Below are positions 18,153 through 28,352 of a stretch of 64,000 nucleotides of DNA, piece after piece. Origin of the DNA: Pseudochrobactrum asaccharolyticum (GTDB taxonomy: Bacteria > Pseudomonadota > Alphaproteobacteria > Rhizobiales > Rhizobiaceae). The stretch is from assembly GCF_003314995.1 (NCBI RefSeq), contig NZ_QNRH01000009.1, positions 1 to 64,000 of the forward strand, given 5' to 3'. The notes below the pieces were generated by a model. It saw nothing but the letters and a program-made list of their open reading frames with translations. It made no database searches and was not told where the DNA came from. Each line of letters begins with the position of its first letter. The first letter of the stretch is position 1. Both the position numbers and the translations under genes were made by a program.

Positions 18153-18810
18153 ATGATGAAGGAATTTATCGCACAAACCCGTATTGAGCTGTTGAATTCC
18201 GATCATGTTTTGACGCAGGTGTGCGCGCATATGATTGAACATGATGCAGAAGTGGAAATGCGTGGTGAAAAGCGGGTTTTACGATTTCTGGACACGCAGG
18301 CAGATTTGACCTGTGAGGGAAATGAGGTGCTGATTGATGTCAGATCCAAACCCCTTGAGGGCATATATTTTACCCGTATGGCGCTGAGATCACATATTCT
18401 GGAGTTTTCTGAACATAAAATTCCGCTATTTGAATGGACCGGTGATGGTGAAACCATTGTTCGCCCACCGAATTTTCAGATTTTAGAGGTTGTGAGCTGC
18501 CAGAATATAACGCCGCATATGCGTCGGATTGCATTCAAAGCGGATAATATCGCACGCTTAATGAAACAGCTCTGCCCGCAATTGGTCGAATGTTGGAACA
18601 TTTACCGGAAACAGCGCGCGGTATTGCTGTGATTGAAGTGGCGGATGATGGTTCATCTGTTTATGTCCGGGCGGGGGCGAGTTTGATACTTTCCGCACAA
18701 TCCGCAGTAATTTACGCACAGAGTGCGGGCTTAAAAAACATGAACATCTGGTTGTTTCATATTGGCGTCGCGGTGCGGGAGCTGACTAGATTTTGTTGCA
18801 AAATTTAATT
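18153..18810 (+). pseudogene. siderophore-interacting protein (ViuB/SIP), deleted and frameshifted
   Basis: The N-terminal ~100 residues are a DUF2218-type domain (LLNSDHVLTQVCAHMIEHDAEVEM, GNEVLIDV). It is followed by the start of the FAD/NADPH-binding SIP domain (NITPHMRRIAFKADNIARLM). The frame then jumps over most of that domain. In the next frame (18590 onward) the SIP C-terminal piece MLEHLPETARGIAVIEVADDGS appears and ends in an IS6 remnant. Intact family members reduce ferric siderophores in the cytoplasm. This one lacks the FAD/NADPH core and cannot work. Confidence 0.75.
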
Positions 18811-19505
18811 TGATATAAAGGGTGGCTTAACGCTGCACACAATTATGCTGCGAGCTCAGTGAAGACTTGGACTAGCGAGTGCTTATCATTGGTGAACTGG
18901 TTTTTTAAGGGGCATATGAGCCATCTCGATATCAGCAATGGTAGCTGATGCGGAATTAAATGCTTTAAAGCCCGTCATCGGTTTGGTGATCCGTTTGATA
19001 AAACGCTGATGCTGCTCAAGTATATTGTTGAGGAGCCTGGTCTGCCGGATTTCAATGATGTCGCCGTTCCGGTGAGCTTCAGGATCGTGTTAACAGCCTG
19101 CTGGCAGCCAGATACAGAGTTTCGATAAATTGAAGTCAAGTGTTTGTCCGTCACGATCAATCGCCCGATATAAATAGATCCATTTGCCTTTGACCTTGAT
19201 GTAGGTCTCATTGACCCGCCAAGAACTGGCCGTATGACATATACGTATCTGAACCTGCGCCGCAATCTGAGGTGAGTAACGAACAACTCATCGGTTTAAG
19301 ACAGCATGATCGACGTATACGCTGCGTTCAGCCAAAATTTCCTGAAGGGCACGGTAAGAAATTGAATATCGGATATGCATACATGATGACACTTTTGCGA
19401 AAATGAGCCCCCCTTGAAAACGCCCGTCATCTCTTCACACCTCAATCAATCGCGTACATCAAGGGTGGCATAGCTCAACAGAAGTGAAAATTTTGCGACA
19501 CGATC
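18790..19505 (-). mobile_element. IS6-family element, decayed
   Basis: The left end shows ttttgttgcaaaattta and the right end ttttgcgacacgat, similar to the IS6/IS26-type terminus. On the minus strand the transposase is broken into pieces: a start near 19410 (MTGVFKGG), then in another frame WRVNETYIKVKGKWIYLYRAIDRDG with the first DDE Asp region, then RFIKRITKPMTGFKAFNSAS near the C-terminus. At least two frameshifts and an internal deletion make it inactive. It terminates the SIP pseudogene. Confidence 0.75.
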
Positions 19506-19527
19506 GTTCTCCGCTGACTATTCACAC

Positions 19528-20022
19528 TTATAAGGCGCCCGGATAGACCCTCACCGGGCGATTATCTTTCACAGATTCCATCACCACGAATGTCGAGGTA
19601 CTTGCTACATTGGGGAGACTGGAAATTTTTTCTCCCAATACCTCGCGATAGCGCCGTATATTGGAAGTGCGTACCTTGAGGAGATAGTCGAAAGAGCTTG
19701 CAATCATATGACATTCTTCAACTTCGCGAATCTTGCGCACGGCAATGTTAAAGGCCTGCAACGCAGATTCGCGCGTGTCAGACAATTTGACGGTCGTAAA
19801 AGCAATATGATCAAAGCCGAGCTTTTCGGGATCAATGGCAGCGCGAAAGCCCAGAATATAACCTTCATCGACGAGCCTTTTCAGTCTTGCCTGACAGGGC
19901 GTCTTAGAAAGACCGACTTTTTTCGACAGCTCTGTAACGGCAATTCGCCCGTCTTCACTCAGAACTTCGAGGATGCGGCGATCAAACTGATCCAAATCGT
20001 CTACAGATTCAATTTTTCGCAT
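19528..20022 (-). CDS. putR: Lrp/AsnC regulator PutR
   Basis: 164 residues from ATG 20022; the longer frame to 20268 overlaps the putA promoter and start and is not supported. An N-terminal helix-turn-helix (FDRRILEVLSEDGRIAVTELSKKVGLSKTPCQARLKRL) is followed by a RAM/AsnC ligand domain (GFRAAIDPEKLGF... CHMIASSFDYLLKVRT). It is divergent from putA with about 155 bases between them. This is the alphaproteobacterial arrangement in which PutR activates putA in response to proline. Confidence 0.92.
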   Translation of the reverse strand: MRKIESVDDLDQFDRRILEVLSEDGRIAVTELSKKVGLSKTPCQARLKRLVDEGYILGFRAAIDPEKLGFDHIAFTTVKLSDTRESALQAFNIAVRKIREVEECHMIASSFDYLLKVRTSNIRRYREVLGEKISSLPNVASTSTFVVMESVKDNRPVRVYPGAL

Positions 20023-20176
20023 GCGAACAGCCTTATAATGCTTCAATAATAAGATTATATTGCCTAAAATTTTGTCAAATGAAGGCAGAATGGTATTTAT
20101 ACCAATGGTAATGTGCATACAATTTAAATGATCGCATTCGGACAAATCCGGTGTAGTTTTTTTGAGAGCCATATCC

Positions 20177-23100
20177 ATGAACGACATGTCTTCTGCCCCC
20201 AAGGTTCCCGTTTTTGAAAGCTTTGCACCGCCAGTGCGCGAACAAAGCGAACTTCGCCAGATTATCACTGCCGCCTATCGCCGTTCCGAGCAGGAATGTG
20301 TGACGGCTTTGGTCGAACAGGCAACCTTGCCAGAAGATACGCGCAAACAGATCCGTGCGACCGCACAAAAGCTGATAGAAGCCTTGCGTGCCAAGCACAA
20401 AGGCACGGGCGTCGAAGGTCTGGTGCATGAATATTCACTGTCGAGCCAGGAAGGTGTGGCACTGATGTGCCTTGCCGAAGCTCTGTTGCGTATTCCGGAT
20501 ACTGCAACACGTGATGCGCTGATCCGCGATAAAGTTTCTAATGGTGACTGGAAATCTCACGTGGGCGGCGGTCGCTCGCTGTTCGTCAATGCGGCCACGT
20601 GGGGCCTCGTCGTTACCGGCAAACTGACCGGTACTGTCAATGATCGCGGCCTTTCGGCTGCACTGACCCGTCTGATCGCCCGTTGCGGCGAACCGGTTAT
20701 CCGTCGCGGCGTCGATATGGCAATGCGTATGATGGGTGAGCAATTTGTCACCGGCGAAACCATTGATGAAGCGCTGAAGCGCGCCAAGTCACTTGAAGAG
20801 CGCGGCTTCCGCTATTCCTACGATATGCTGGGTGAAGCTGCGACCACCGCTGCTGATGCCGAACGCTATTACAAGGACTACGAAACTGCGATTCATGCCA
20901 TTGGCCGTGCATCGGCAGGTCGTGGCATCTATGACGGTCCCGGCATTTCCATCAAGCTTTCCGCGCTGCACCCACGGTATGTTCGTGCTCAGAGCGCGCG
21001 CGTTATGGACGAGCTTCTGCCAAAGGTGAAGGCGCTTGCTGCGCTTTCGAAGAAATACAATATCGGCCTGAACATCGATGCCGAAGAAGCTGATCGTCTG
21101 GAGCTGTCGCTCGACCTGTTACAGGGCCTTTGCGAAGACCCTGATCTCGCAGACTGGGAAGGCATGGGCTTTGTTGTGCAGGCCTATGGCAAGCGCTGCC
21201 CGTTTGTGCTTGATTTCATTATCGATCTTGCCCGCCGCAACAATCGTCGCGTCATGGTTCGCCTCGTCAAGGGCGCTTACTGGGATGCTGAAATCAAACG
21301 TGCGCAGGTTGATGGTCTGGAAGATTTCCCGGTTTACACCCGCAAGGTTCACACCGACGTTTCCTACATCGCTTGTGCCCGCAAACTGTTGGCTGCGACC
21401 GATGTGATATTCCCGCAATTCGCAACCCATAATGCACAGACGCTTGCAACTATTTATCATCTTGCAGGCACTGATTTCAAAACAGGCAAGTATGAATTCC
21501 AGTGCCTGCACGGCATGGGTGAGCCGCTTTATGATGAAGTTGTCGGCCCGTCGAAGCTGGGTCGTCCGGCTCGTATTTATGCGCCGGTTGGTACGCATGA
21601 AACGCTGCTAGCATACCTCGTTCGCCGTCTCCTCGAAAACGGCGCAAACTCCTCTTTCGTCAATCGCATTGGCGACAAGAGTGTTTCCATCGATGATCTG
21701 ATTGCTGATCCGGCAGAAGTCGTGCGTTCCATGGCCGTTGTTGGTGCGCGTCATGACCAGATTGCGCTGCCGGAAGGCCTTTATGGCGCTCGTCAGAATT
21801 CGGCTGGCTTCGATCTGTCCAATGAAGTGACACTGGCTGAACTGAGCAAGGTTTTGAAAGAAACCGCTTCGCGCGCATGGACTTCCGAGCCGAAGATTGC
21901 AGGTCATAAGCCATCAGGTGCAGGTCGTCCGGTTCTCAACCCCGGCGATCATAATGATGTTGTGGGCTCAGTCATTGAAGCATCGGAAGCCGATGTTGCC
22001 AAGGCCATGCAGATTGCAAACAAAGCGACTGCAACATGGTCAGCGGTTTCGCCTGCAGAACGCGCTACCTGCCTTGAACGCGCCGCCGATATCATGCAGC
22101 GCGATATGCCCGCTTTGCTTGGTCTGATCATGCGTGAAGCTGGTAAGTCCATGCCAAACGCTATCGCTGAAGTGCGTGAAGCCATCGATTTCCTGCGTTA
22201 TTATGCAGAGCAGACCCGCCGCACATTGGGCGTCGGACATAAACCGCTTGGCCCGATTGTCTGCATCAGCCCTTGGAACTTCCCGCTGGCTATTTTTGCC
22301 GGTCAGATCGCGGCAGCTCTCGTTGCCGGCAATCCGGTTCTGGCAAAGCCTGCCGAAGAAACCCCGTTGATTGCCGCGCAGGGCATCCGTATTCTGCATG
22401 AAGCCGGTATTCCGGCAGATGCGCTGCAACTGCTTCCGGGTGATGGTCGCGTGGGTGCGGCTCTTGTTGCAGCTTCGGAAACCTGTGGCGTGATGTTTAC
22501 CGGTTCGACCGAAGTGGCACGTCTCATTCAGGCGCAGCTTGCTTCGCGCCTGCTGCCAAATGGCAAGCCGATCCCGCTGATCGCCGAAACCGGCGGCCAG
22601 AACGCCATGATCGTCGACTCCTCGGCACTGGCTGAGCAGGTTGTGTTCGACGTTATCGCTTCGGCTTTTGACAGTGCTGGTCAGCGTTGCTCGGCTCTGC
22701 GTGTTCTATGCTTGCAGGAAGATGTTGCTGACCGCATTCTCACCATGCTCAAGGGCGCGCTCAAAGAGCTTTCCATTGGTCGCACCGACGAGCTGAAAGT
22801 GGATATCGGGCCGGTCATCACTGAAGAAGCCAAGGATATCATCGAAAAGCACATCGAAGGTATGCGTAATATCGGTCGCAAGGTCGAGCAACTGCCGCTC
22901 GGCGATGGAGCGCAGAACGGTACTTTCGTTGCACCGACGATTATCGAAATCGACAGCTTGAGTGATCTCAAACGTGAAGTCTTCGGTCCGGTTCTGCATG
23001 TAGTGCGCTACAAACGTGCCGACATGGATCGTCTGATCGATGATATTAATGCGACCGGTTATGGTCTGACCTTTGGTCTGCATACGCGCCTTGATGAAAC

Positions 23101-23860
23101 GATTGCCCATGTTGCGGATCGTATCCGCGTTGGCAATCTCTACATCAACCGCAACGTTATTGGCGCTGTGGTTGGCGTGCAGCCATTTGGCGGTCGTGGT
23201 CTGTCGGGTACGGGTCCAAAGGCTGGCGGACCGCTCTATCTGGGTCGTCTGGTTGAAACGGCACCGATCCCGCCGCGCCATTCGTCGGTTCACAGCGATA
23301 CAGCACTGACCGAATTTGCCAAGTGGCTTGGTCTTCGTGGCATGAACGATCTGGCACAGGCAGCGCGTGAAACCGGCAGTGCCTCGGCGCTCGGCCTCAA
23401 TCTTGAACTGGCTGGTCCTGTTGGTGAACGCAACGTCTATGCTTTGCATGCGCGTGGTCGCATCCTTCTGGTACCACAGACTGAAACCGGTCTTTATCGC
23501 CAGCTGACCGCCGCACTTGCTACCGGCAACAGTGTGGTCATTGATGAGACATCAGGTCTGCGCTCAGTGTTGAAGGATCTGCCAGCAAGCGTTGCATCGC
23601 GTTTGGTCTGGTCGAAGGACTGGCAGGCGGATGCGCCATTTGCCGGTGCGCTGGTTGAAGGTGACAGTGCCCGTATCGTTGAGGTCAATCAAAAGATCGC
23701 AGGACTGCCGGGACCATTGGTTCTGACACAGGCCGCATCTTCGGAAGAGCTGGCTAACAATGTAGAAGCCTATTGCCTTAACTGGTTGCTGGAAGAAGTC
23801 TCGACTTCGATCAACACCACAGCGGCAGGCGGTAACGCCAGCCTGATGGCAATCGGCTGA
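20177..23860 (+). CDS. putA: bifunctional proline dehydrogenase / P5C dehydrogenase
   Basis: 1227 residues from ATG 20177; a TTG-initiated extension to 20162 is less likely. Proline is oxidised to P5C in the proline dehydrogenase domain (roughly 180-470; YSYDMLGEAA, GISIKLSALHPRY, RLVKGAYWDAEIK) and then to glutamate in the aldehyde dehydrogenase domain (about 570-1020; PWNFPLAIF, the ETGG glutamate, catalytic Cys in DSAGQRCSALRV). A C-terminal domain of about 200 residues resembles the region that seals the substrate tunnel. No N-terminal ribbon-helix-helix domain is present, so regulation depends on PutR. A strong terminator follows. Confidence 0.97.
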   Translation: MNDMSSAPKVPVFESFAPPVREQSELRQIITAAYRRSEQECVTALVEQATLPEDTRKQIRATAQKLIEALRAKHKGTGVEGLVHEYSLSSQEGVALMCLAEALLRIPDTATRDALIRDKVSNGDWKSHVGGGRSLFVNAATWGLVVTGKLTGTVNDRGLSAALTRLIARCGEPVIRRGVDMAMRMMGEQFVTGETIDEALKRAKSLEERGFRYSYDMLGEAATTAADAERYYKDYETAIHAIGRASAGRGIYDGPGISIKLSALHPRYVRAQSARVMDELLPKVKALAALSKKYNIGLNIDAEEADRLELSLDLLQGLCEDPDLADWEGMGFVVQAYGKRCPFVLDFIIDLARRNNRRVMVRLVKGAYWDAEIKRAQVDGLEDFPVYTRKVHTDVSYIACARKLLAATDVIFPQFATHNAQTLATIYHLAGTDFKTGKYEFQCLHGMGEPLYDEVVGPSKLGRPARIYAPVGTHETLLAYLVRRLLENGANSSFVNRIGDKSVSIDDLIADPAEVVRSMAVVGARHDQIALPEGLYGARQNSAGFDLSNEVTLAELSKVLKETASRAWTSEPKIAGHKPSGAGRPVLNPGDHNDVVGSVIEASEADVAKAMQIANKATATWSAVSPAERATCLERAADIMQRDMPALLGLIMREAGKSMPNAIAEVREAIDFLRYYAEQTRRTLGVGHKPLGPIVCISPWNFPLAIFAGQIAAALVAGNPVLAKPAEETPLIAAQGIRILHEAGIPADALQLLPGDGRVGAALVAASETCGVMFTGSTEVARLIQAQLASRLLPNGKPIPLIAETGGQNAMIVDSSALAEQVVFDVIASAFDSAGQRCSALRVLCLQEDVADRILTMLKGALKELSIGRTDELKVDIGPVITEEAKDIIEKHIEGMRNIGRKVEQLPLGDGAQNGTFVAPTIIEIDSLSDLKREVFGPVLHVVRYKRADMDRLIDDINATGYGLTFGLHTRLDETIAHVADRIRVGNLYINRNVIGAVVGVQPFGGRGLSGTGPKAGGPLYLGRLVETAPIPPRHSSVHSDTALTEFAKWLGLRGMNDLAQAARETGSASALGLNLELAGPVGERNVYALHARGRILLVPQTETGLYRQLTAALATGNSVVIDETSGLRSVLKDLPASVASRLVWSKDWQADAPFAGALVEGDSARIVEVNQKIAGLPGPLVLTQAASSEELANNVEAYCLNWLLEEVSTSINTTAAGGNASLMAIG

Positions 23861-23882
23861 TTATACTTGTAATATGCATTTG

Positions 23883-23909
23883 AAAGGCGGCCTACAGGCC
23901 GCCTTTTTC
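23883..23909 (+). terminator. rho-independent terminator of putA
   Basis: An 11-bp stem aaaggcggcct / aggccgccttt with a two-base loop, running into a T-run, 22 bases after the putA stop. Confidence 0.9.
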
Positions 23910-23959
23910 ATTTGTGTATGAAAGCGGATGAATTGTCAGGCGGGGGTTGCCAAGTGAGA

Positions 23960-24325
23960 TAAGCTTGGAGTTTCCGGTATCGATGTGGCGTGAAATCACC
24001 GAGTTCTTTTCCCTGGTTGAAGGGGGGCGTTTCGCGTGAGATTGTCTCTTATACAGTATGGGCCTATCACTGGTTTGTGCTCAGTGCGGCCGATGTGGAG
24101 GATCTGCTGGCTGAGCATGCCGTGATCGTCCGCAGGGAAACTGTCCGCCTCTGGATCAATCGCTTTGGCTGCCATTTTGCTCATTGTATTCGCAAAAACT
24201 GGCCAAGATCGAATGATCAATTGGATATGGATGAGGTCGCCATTACGATTGCCGGGAGAACGCTCTGGCTCTGGCGAGTAATTGATGCGGAAGGTGATGA
24301 GCTGGCCTGCTGCCGGTTTCATATA
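23960..24325 (+). mobile_element. IS6-family remnant (N-terminal half)
   Basis: The reading frame from 23990 begins with the IS6 motif region (FPWLKG... REIVSYTVWAYHWFVLSAADVEDLL), continues RRETVRLWINRFG, and reaches the first DDE Asp in LDMDEVAITIAGRTLWLWRVIDAEGD, then diverges and stops at 24331. The second half is gone. A one-base indel near 24025 distorts LKGRRFP. It belongs to a different IS6 subgroup from the copies at 0.2 and 4.3 kb. Confidence 0.75.
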
Positions 24326-24344
24326 CAGTGAGTTAAGATACTCC

Positions 24345-25510
24345 TCCTGAAGCGAAGAATATGAATACAGAGAAGAATATTCAGCCGCGAGTATAAGCTT
24401 ACGGCAGTTAATCTGGTTAAAGAGCGTGGGGTTACACTTGCTCAGGCAGCACGCGATCTGGACGTCTACGTGAGTGTCTTGCGCAAATGGATTAGGGAAT
24501 ACGACGACGATTCAAGCCAGTCCTTTTCTGGAAAAGGGCATATGAAGCCGGATTAGTAATCAAGCAGGTGAATCGATTACCCGGCGGAACACCGCAGCCT
24601 ACTTTGCCAGAGACGCGATATGAAGTTCGCGTTTATTGCAAAGCACCGCTCGATCTGACCGGTGGCAGGGTTGTGCAAAATATTAGGAGTTTCTCGTTCA
24701 GGCTTTCACGCGTGGTTCAATTGTTCTTCAAGTAAACGTGCACGCTATGATGGAGTGCTGCTGGAAAGGATCAAGCAGAGTTTTCAGTCCAGTGACCGTA
24801 CTTATGGTGCCAGACGAGTCCGGCACGATGTTCTGGTGGAAGGGGTGTGCTGTGGTCTTCATCGTATCGAGCGGCTGTTGCGCTTGAATGCGCTGAGAGC
24901 CAGGCCGAGGCGGCGTGGTTGCCAAAAGATATCGGTGAATCATGTTTTCATCATACCAAATGTGCTGAACCACCAGTTCACGGCAAATCGTCCGAACCAG
25001 AAATGGGTAGCCGACTTCACCTATATTTGGACAGCAGAAGGCTGGTTGTATGTCGCAGTAGTCATCGATCTGCTCTCACTCCGTGTCGTTGGCTGGTCAA
25101 TGAATGCCAATATGACGGCTCAGCTCGTTACTGATGCGCTGATCATGGCGTTCTGGCGTCGGGGAAATCAGATGCACTCCTGCATCATTTTGATCAAGGA
25201 AGCCAATATACGAGCGAGCAGTTCCAGCGTCTCATAGGAGATCACGGAATTACATGCTCAATGAGCCGATCTGGAAACGTCCGGGACAATGCTGCAATGG
25301 AGAAAGCTTCTTCTCATCGTTGAAAACAACAGGAAAGGTGTATCGAACGTGGAATGATGCCAAAGCGGATGTGTTCGATAACATTGAACGCTTCTACAAT
25401 TCTAAGTGGCGACACTCGACTATCCCAGCCCCAATGGCTTTGTGTTTAGTCCACATGCGGAAACGCCGCAACACTAGGAATGCTAAGCGATTTATTCGTA
25501 AATTGTAGTC
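24345..25510 (+). mobile_element. IS3-family element, decayed (orfA and orfB fragments)
   Basis: OrfA can be read from about 24378 (REYKLTAVNLVKERGVTLAQAARDLDV... WIREY) to the stop at 24556. The linker to orfB is shortened. OrfB (24662-25237) contains GVSRSGFHAWF, DRTYGARRVRHDVL, the core NQKWVADFTYIWTAEGWLYVAVVIDL with the first Asp, then loses frame in the HHSDQGSQY region. A third piece (25254-25508) carries FFSSLKT with the catalytic Glu and ERFYNSKWRHSTI. Several frameshifts make it inactive. It adjoins the IS6 fragment, so this site has accumulated insertions after putA. Confidence 0.85.
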
Positions 25511-25793
25511 AAGCCAGAGACATTAGCCGATACGTCGAGGTGAGCGGGTTATGAAGCGCGGTAAACCTGCACGTCATCTACAATGCATCTTATTCTGGCA
25601 CCGTCAACTGTTCTAGATATTGCTAAAGATATGTGGCGGGCAATCGCGTGCATAAAATTTACTCAAAACAATACTATAGACATAACTACGCTCAATCTGA
25701 TCTTCACCTATAATACATAACTTCCGTCCCATCTATCGATGGGATCGTCTCCGCCATTGATTTTCTTTATCGCCGATTAAGCCCACGCGGTCT
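25511..25793. other. intergenic, nothing recognised
   Basis: No gene, terminator or repeat of note. It separates the IS3 remnant from the AraC gene. Confidence 0.5.
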
Positions 25794-26558
25794 TTATTTT
25801 GTGTCTTTCCGGCCGTAACGGGTCGGTGATGTGCCGAAAAACTTGCGAAACATTGCGATAAATGCACTGACGCTTTCATAGCCGAGCCGGAAAGCAATAT
25901 CAGTCACACTATGCCCGCTATCCAGTAGGGACAGTGCTTCCATCAGGCGGATTTGTTGCTTCCATGTAGTCAGGCTCATGCCGGTTTGCTCACGAAACAT
26001 CCGTGTGAAGGTTCGCCGTCCCATCGCCGCATAAGACGCCCATGCATCCAGATCGCGCGGATCGGACGGGTCTTCGCTAATAGCCTTGCAGACCCGCAAC
26101 AAGCGCGGATCAGACGGCATTGATACACTGTAAGGCGCGGCGGGCATGGCTTTGAGCTCAGTGATCAGCAGCTCCGCAATCTTCATATCGCGTTCGCTTG
26201 CAGGTTGGCTGCGGTCAAAGGATACGACTTCGACAATTAATGCACGCAGGAACTCGGATATTTCCATCAGGATACAGCCGTCCGGCAATTCCGCGCTGTT
26301 CTCGAAGTAAAGTGTGCGCAGAGCAACACTGTCGCGACAGGAAACCTCATGTCCCATTCCCGCCGGTATCAGCAATGCGCGTTGCGGCGGCACGGTATAT
26401 TGTGCAGCAGTGGTGGAAACAGACATCACACCGGTAATAGCGTAGAGCAGTTGCGGGCGCTCATGGCTGTGCCACGTATCGGTAAAACCGGCGCTATATT
26501 CATCCGACAGGCCGATGACCGGACAACCATTATTTTTTAAATCGCTCGAATGCTTCAT
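25794..26558 (-). CDS. AraC family regulator with N-terminal cupin
   Basis: 254 residues from Met 26558 (MKHSSDLKNNG); the in-frame extension to 26666 is possible but has no similarity. A cupin-like sensor (WHSHERPQLLYAITGVMSVSTTAAQYTVPPQRALLIPAGMGH) is followed by two C-terminal helix-turn-helices (ASYAAMGRRTFTRMFREQTG and VTDIAFRLGYESVSAFIAMFRKFFGTSPTRYG). This layout matches the NimR/YdhC-type regulators, which often control adjacent transport or detoxification genes. It is divergent from the esterase gene by about 165 bases. Confidence 0.88.
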   Translation of the reverse strand: MKHSSDLKNNGCPVIGLSDEYSAGFTDTWHSHERPQLLYAITGVMSVSTTAAQYTVPPQRALLIPAGMGHEVSCRDSVALRTLYFENSAELPDGCILMEISEFLRALIVEVVSFDRSQPASERDMKIAELLITELKAMPAAPYSVSMPSDPRLLRVCKAISEDPSDPRDLDAWASYAAMGRRTFTRMFREQTGMSLTTWKQQIRLMEALSLLDSGHSVTDIAFRLGYESVSAFIAMFRKFFGTSPTRYGRKDTK

Positions 26559-26723
26559 TTGTGACACATATCCGTCAGACAGAATGTCAAACAAGCACAA
26601 ATCTGGCTTAAAAACGAGCGCTTTGCCCGAGATACATATTTTTTGGCCCTTTTTCGATAGAAGCATTACTGCCGATTGCCGATGGTTGTCCTATAATAAT
26701 TTTATAATGTATGGGAAATTGGT

Positions 26724-27686
26724 ATGCTGGCCAATAATCAATCGGGTGACGGCACGGATATTGATCCGGATATTCGGGAATTCATCCGGATTACCTCACA
26801 GGACTACAACCGCTTCGCCGGCGACGATCCTGCCAGTATCCCGCAGCGCCGTCTGACTGCAGAAAAGGTGCGCGAACCTTGGGTTCAGGGTGGCCCTGCG
26901 ATGCACAGCACGCAGGACGTGGTGCCGGAAACACTGGGCGTACGCATCCGTATTCATAAAAATGGTGCGGAACGGGCAAAGGGGACGTTGCTTTATATTC
27001 ACGGCGGCGGCTGGGTTATTTTCAGTATGGATACGCATGACCGTCTGATGCGCGAATATGCGGCGCGCAGTGGTCTGGATGTTGTTGGTATTGATTATAG
27101 CCTGTCGCCGGAAAACCGTTATCCGACAGCGCTGAACGAGATTTCTGCCACTATTGACTGGCTTAAAACCTATGGCGAGCAATATGGTCTGAATGTTGAC
27201 CGCCTCGCAATCGGCGGGGATTCTGTTGGCGCGAATATGTCTCTGGCCATATGCATAGCGATGCGCGATCGGGGTACGCCATTAGATGCGATGATCCTGA
27301 GTTATGGTGCTTATGATACCGCGCACCGGCCTTCCTATGACCGGTTTGACGGCGCTAATTATATGCTCACATCTCAGGAAATGGTTGGCTTCTGGCAGGA
27401 TTATCTCGGCAACCAGCCGATAGAAACAGCGCCGCTGGCACGACCAATCCATGCTGATTTAGCCGGTCTGCCGCCTGCATTCTTATGTATTGCGCCTTGC
27501 GATGTGCTTGCCGATGAAAACTACGCGCTGGCGGATAAATTGAAGGCAGCGGGTGTTGATACGACCAGTGTTGTCTATGCGGGCGCGACCCATAGTTTTC
27601 TGGAAGCTGTATCAATATCCGGACTGGCTGATCAGGCGCTTAGTGATGCCTCAGACTGGCTAAAACGCCTTTTCAATCAAGCATAA
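26724..27686 (+). CDS. alpha/beta hydrolase, HSL-type esterase
   Basis: 320 residues. The oxyanion motif YIHGGGW near residue 92, the nucleophile elbow GGDSVGAN near 168 (Ser), the acid in CDVLADENY and the base in GATHSF form a complete catalytic triad of the hormone-sensitive lipase (bacterial family IV) class. It is cytoplasmic, without a signal peptide. The substrate is unknown; the neighbours (divergent AraC, downstream FMN-binding protein) suggest a small inducible detoxification or catabolic unit. Confidence 0.88.
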   Translation: MLANNQSGDGTDIDPDIREFIRITSQDYNRFAGDDPASIPQRRLTAEKVREPWVQGGPAMHSTQDVVPETLGVRIRIHKNGAERAKGTLLYIHGGGWVIFSMDTHDRLMREYAARSGLDVVGIDYSLSPENRYPTALNEISATIDWLKTYGEQYGLNVDRLAIGGDSVGANMSLAICIAMRDRGTPLDAMILSYGAYDTAHRPSYDRFDGANYMLTSQEMVGFWQDYLGNQPIETAPLARPIHADLAGLPPAFLCIAPCDVLADENYALADKLKAAGVDTTSVVYAGATHSFLEAVSISGLADQALSDASDWLKRLFNQA

Positions 27687-27708
27687 AATCCAACAGAGTA
27701 ACTGACCA

Positions 27709-28317
27709 ATGGCCGATTATTTTTCAAAATGGACACTTGCAGATATCTGCGATCTGATTGCGGATTATCCAATGGCGTCCATTATCAGTGCCGGTGTTAC
27801 GGACTGTGCAGATATCTCTGTCAGTGAAATGCCTATGCTCTTGGATCTGGATGCGGATGGTCAGCCGGTTAGTCTGCTCGGGCATTTCCCGTTAAGGAAC
27901 CCGCATTATGCGGTCTTGAAAGAGCAACCGCGTGCGGTTTTCAGCTTTCACGGCCCCAATGATTATGTGTCGCCGTCCCATGCCGGTAAAAGCGACTGGG
28001 CGCCGACATGGAATTTTGCGACAGTGCGCATTATTGCGGACGTGTATTTTGATGATGCTCTGACTGATGAGGCTTTAGAGCGTGTCGTTGCGCATATGGA
28101 GCGCAATCAGCAAGAACCGTGGAACCTGTCGGCTCTCGGTGCCCGTTATGAAAAATTACGCAGTGGTGTCATGGGCTTCCGCGCACAAATCCGTTCTGTT
28201 TCCGGTCGTTTCAAGCTCGGGCAGGATGAGAGTGACGTGGTTTTTGAAAATATCTTGAACCAGCACAGCAATGAGCCTTTGCGCGAATGGATGATCCGTA
28301 TGCGAGGCCGTCAATGA
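27709..28317 (+). CDS. FMN-binding, PaiB-like protein
   Basis: 202 residues of the FMN-binding/PaiB family (split-barrel flavin-binding fold), with LLGHFPLRNPHYAVLKEQPRAVFSFHGPNDYVSPS and TWNFATVRI as the recognisable core. Members are annotated as negative regulators or flavin oxidoreductases. It follows the esterase by 22 bases and is probably co-transcribed. Confidence 0.82.
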   Translation: MADYFSKWTLADICDLIADYPMASIISAGVTDCADISVSEMPMLLDLDADGQPVSLLGHFPLRNPHYAVLKEQPRAVFSFHGPNDYVSPSHAGKSDWAPTWNFATVRIIADVYFDDALTDEALERVVAHMERNQQEPWNLSALGARYEKLRSGVMGFRAQIRSVSGRFKLGQDESDVVFENILNQHSNEPLREWMIRMRGRQ

Positions 28318-28352
28318 CTGTAGCGGGCGCACGAAAACACACTTTAACGGAT

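Noticed and set aside
20023-20268. N-terminal extension of PutR
   Set aside because: It would overlap the putA start and add sequence unlike Lrp/AsnC proteins; ATG 20022 matches the family.
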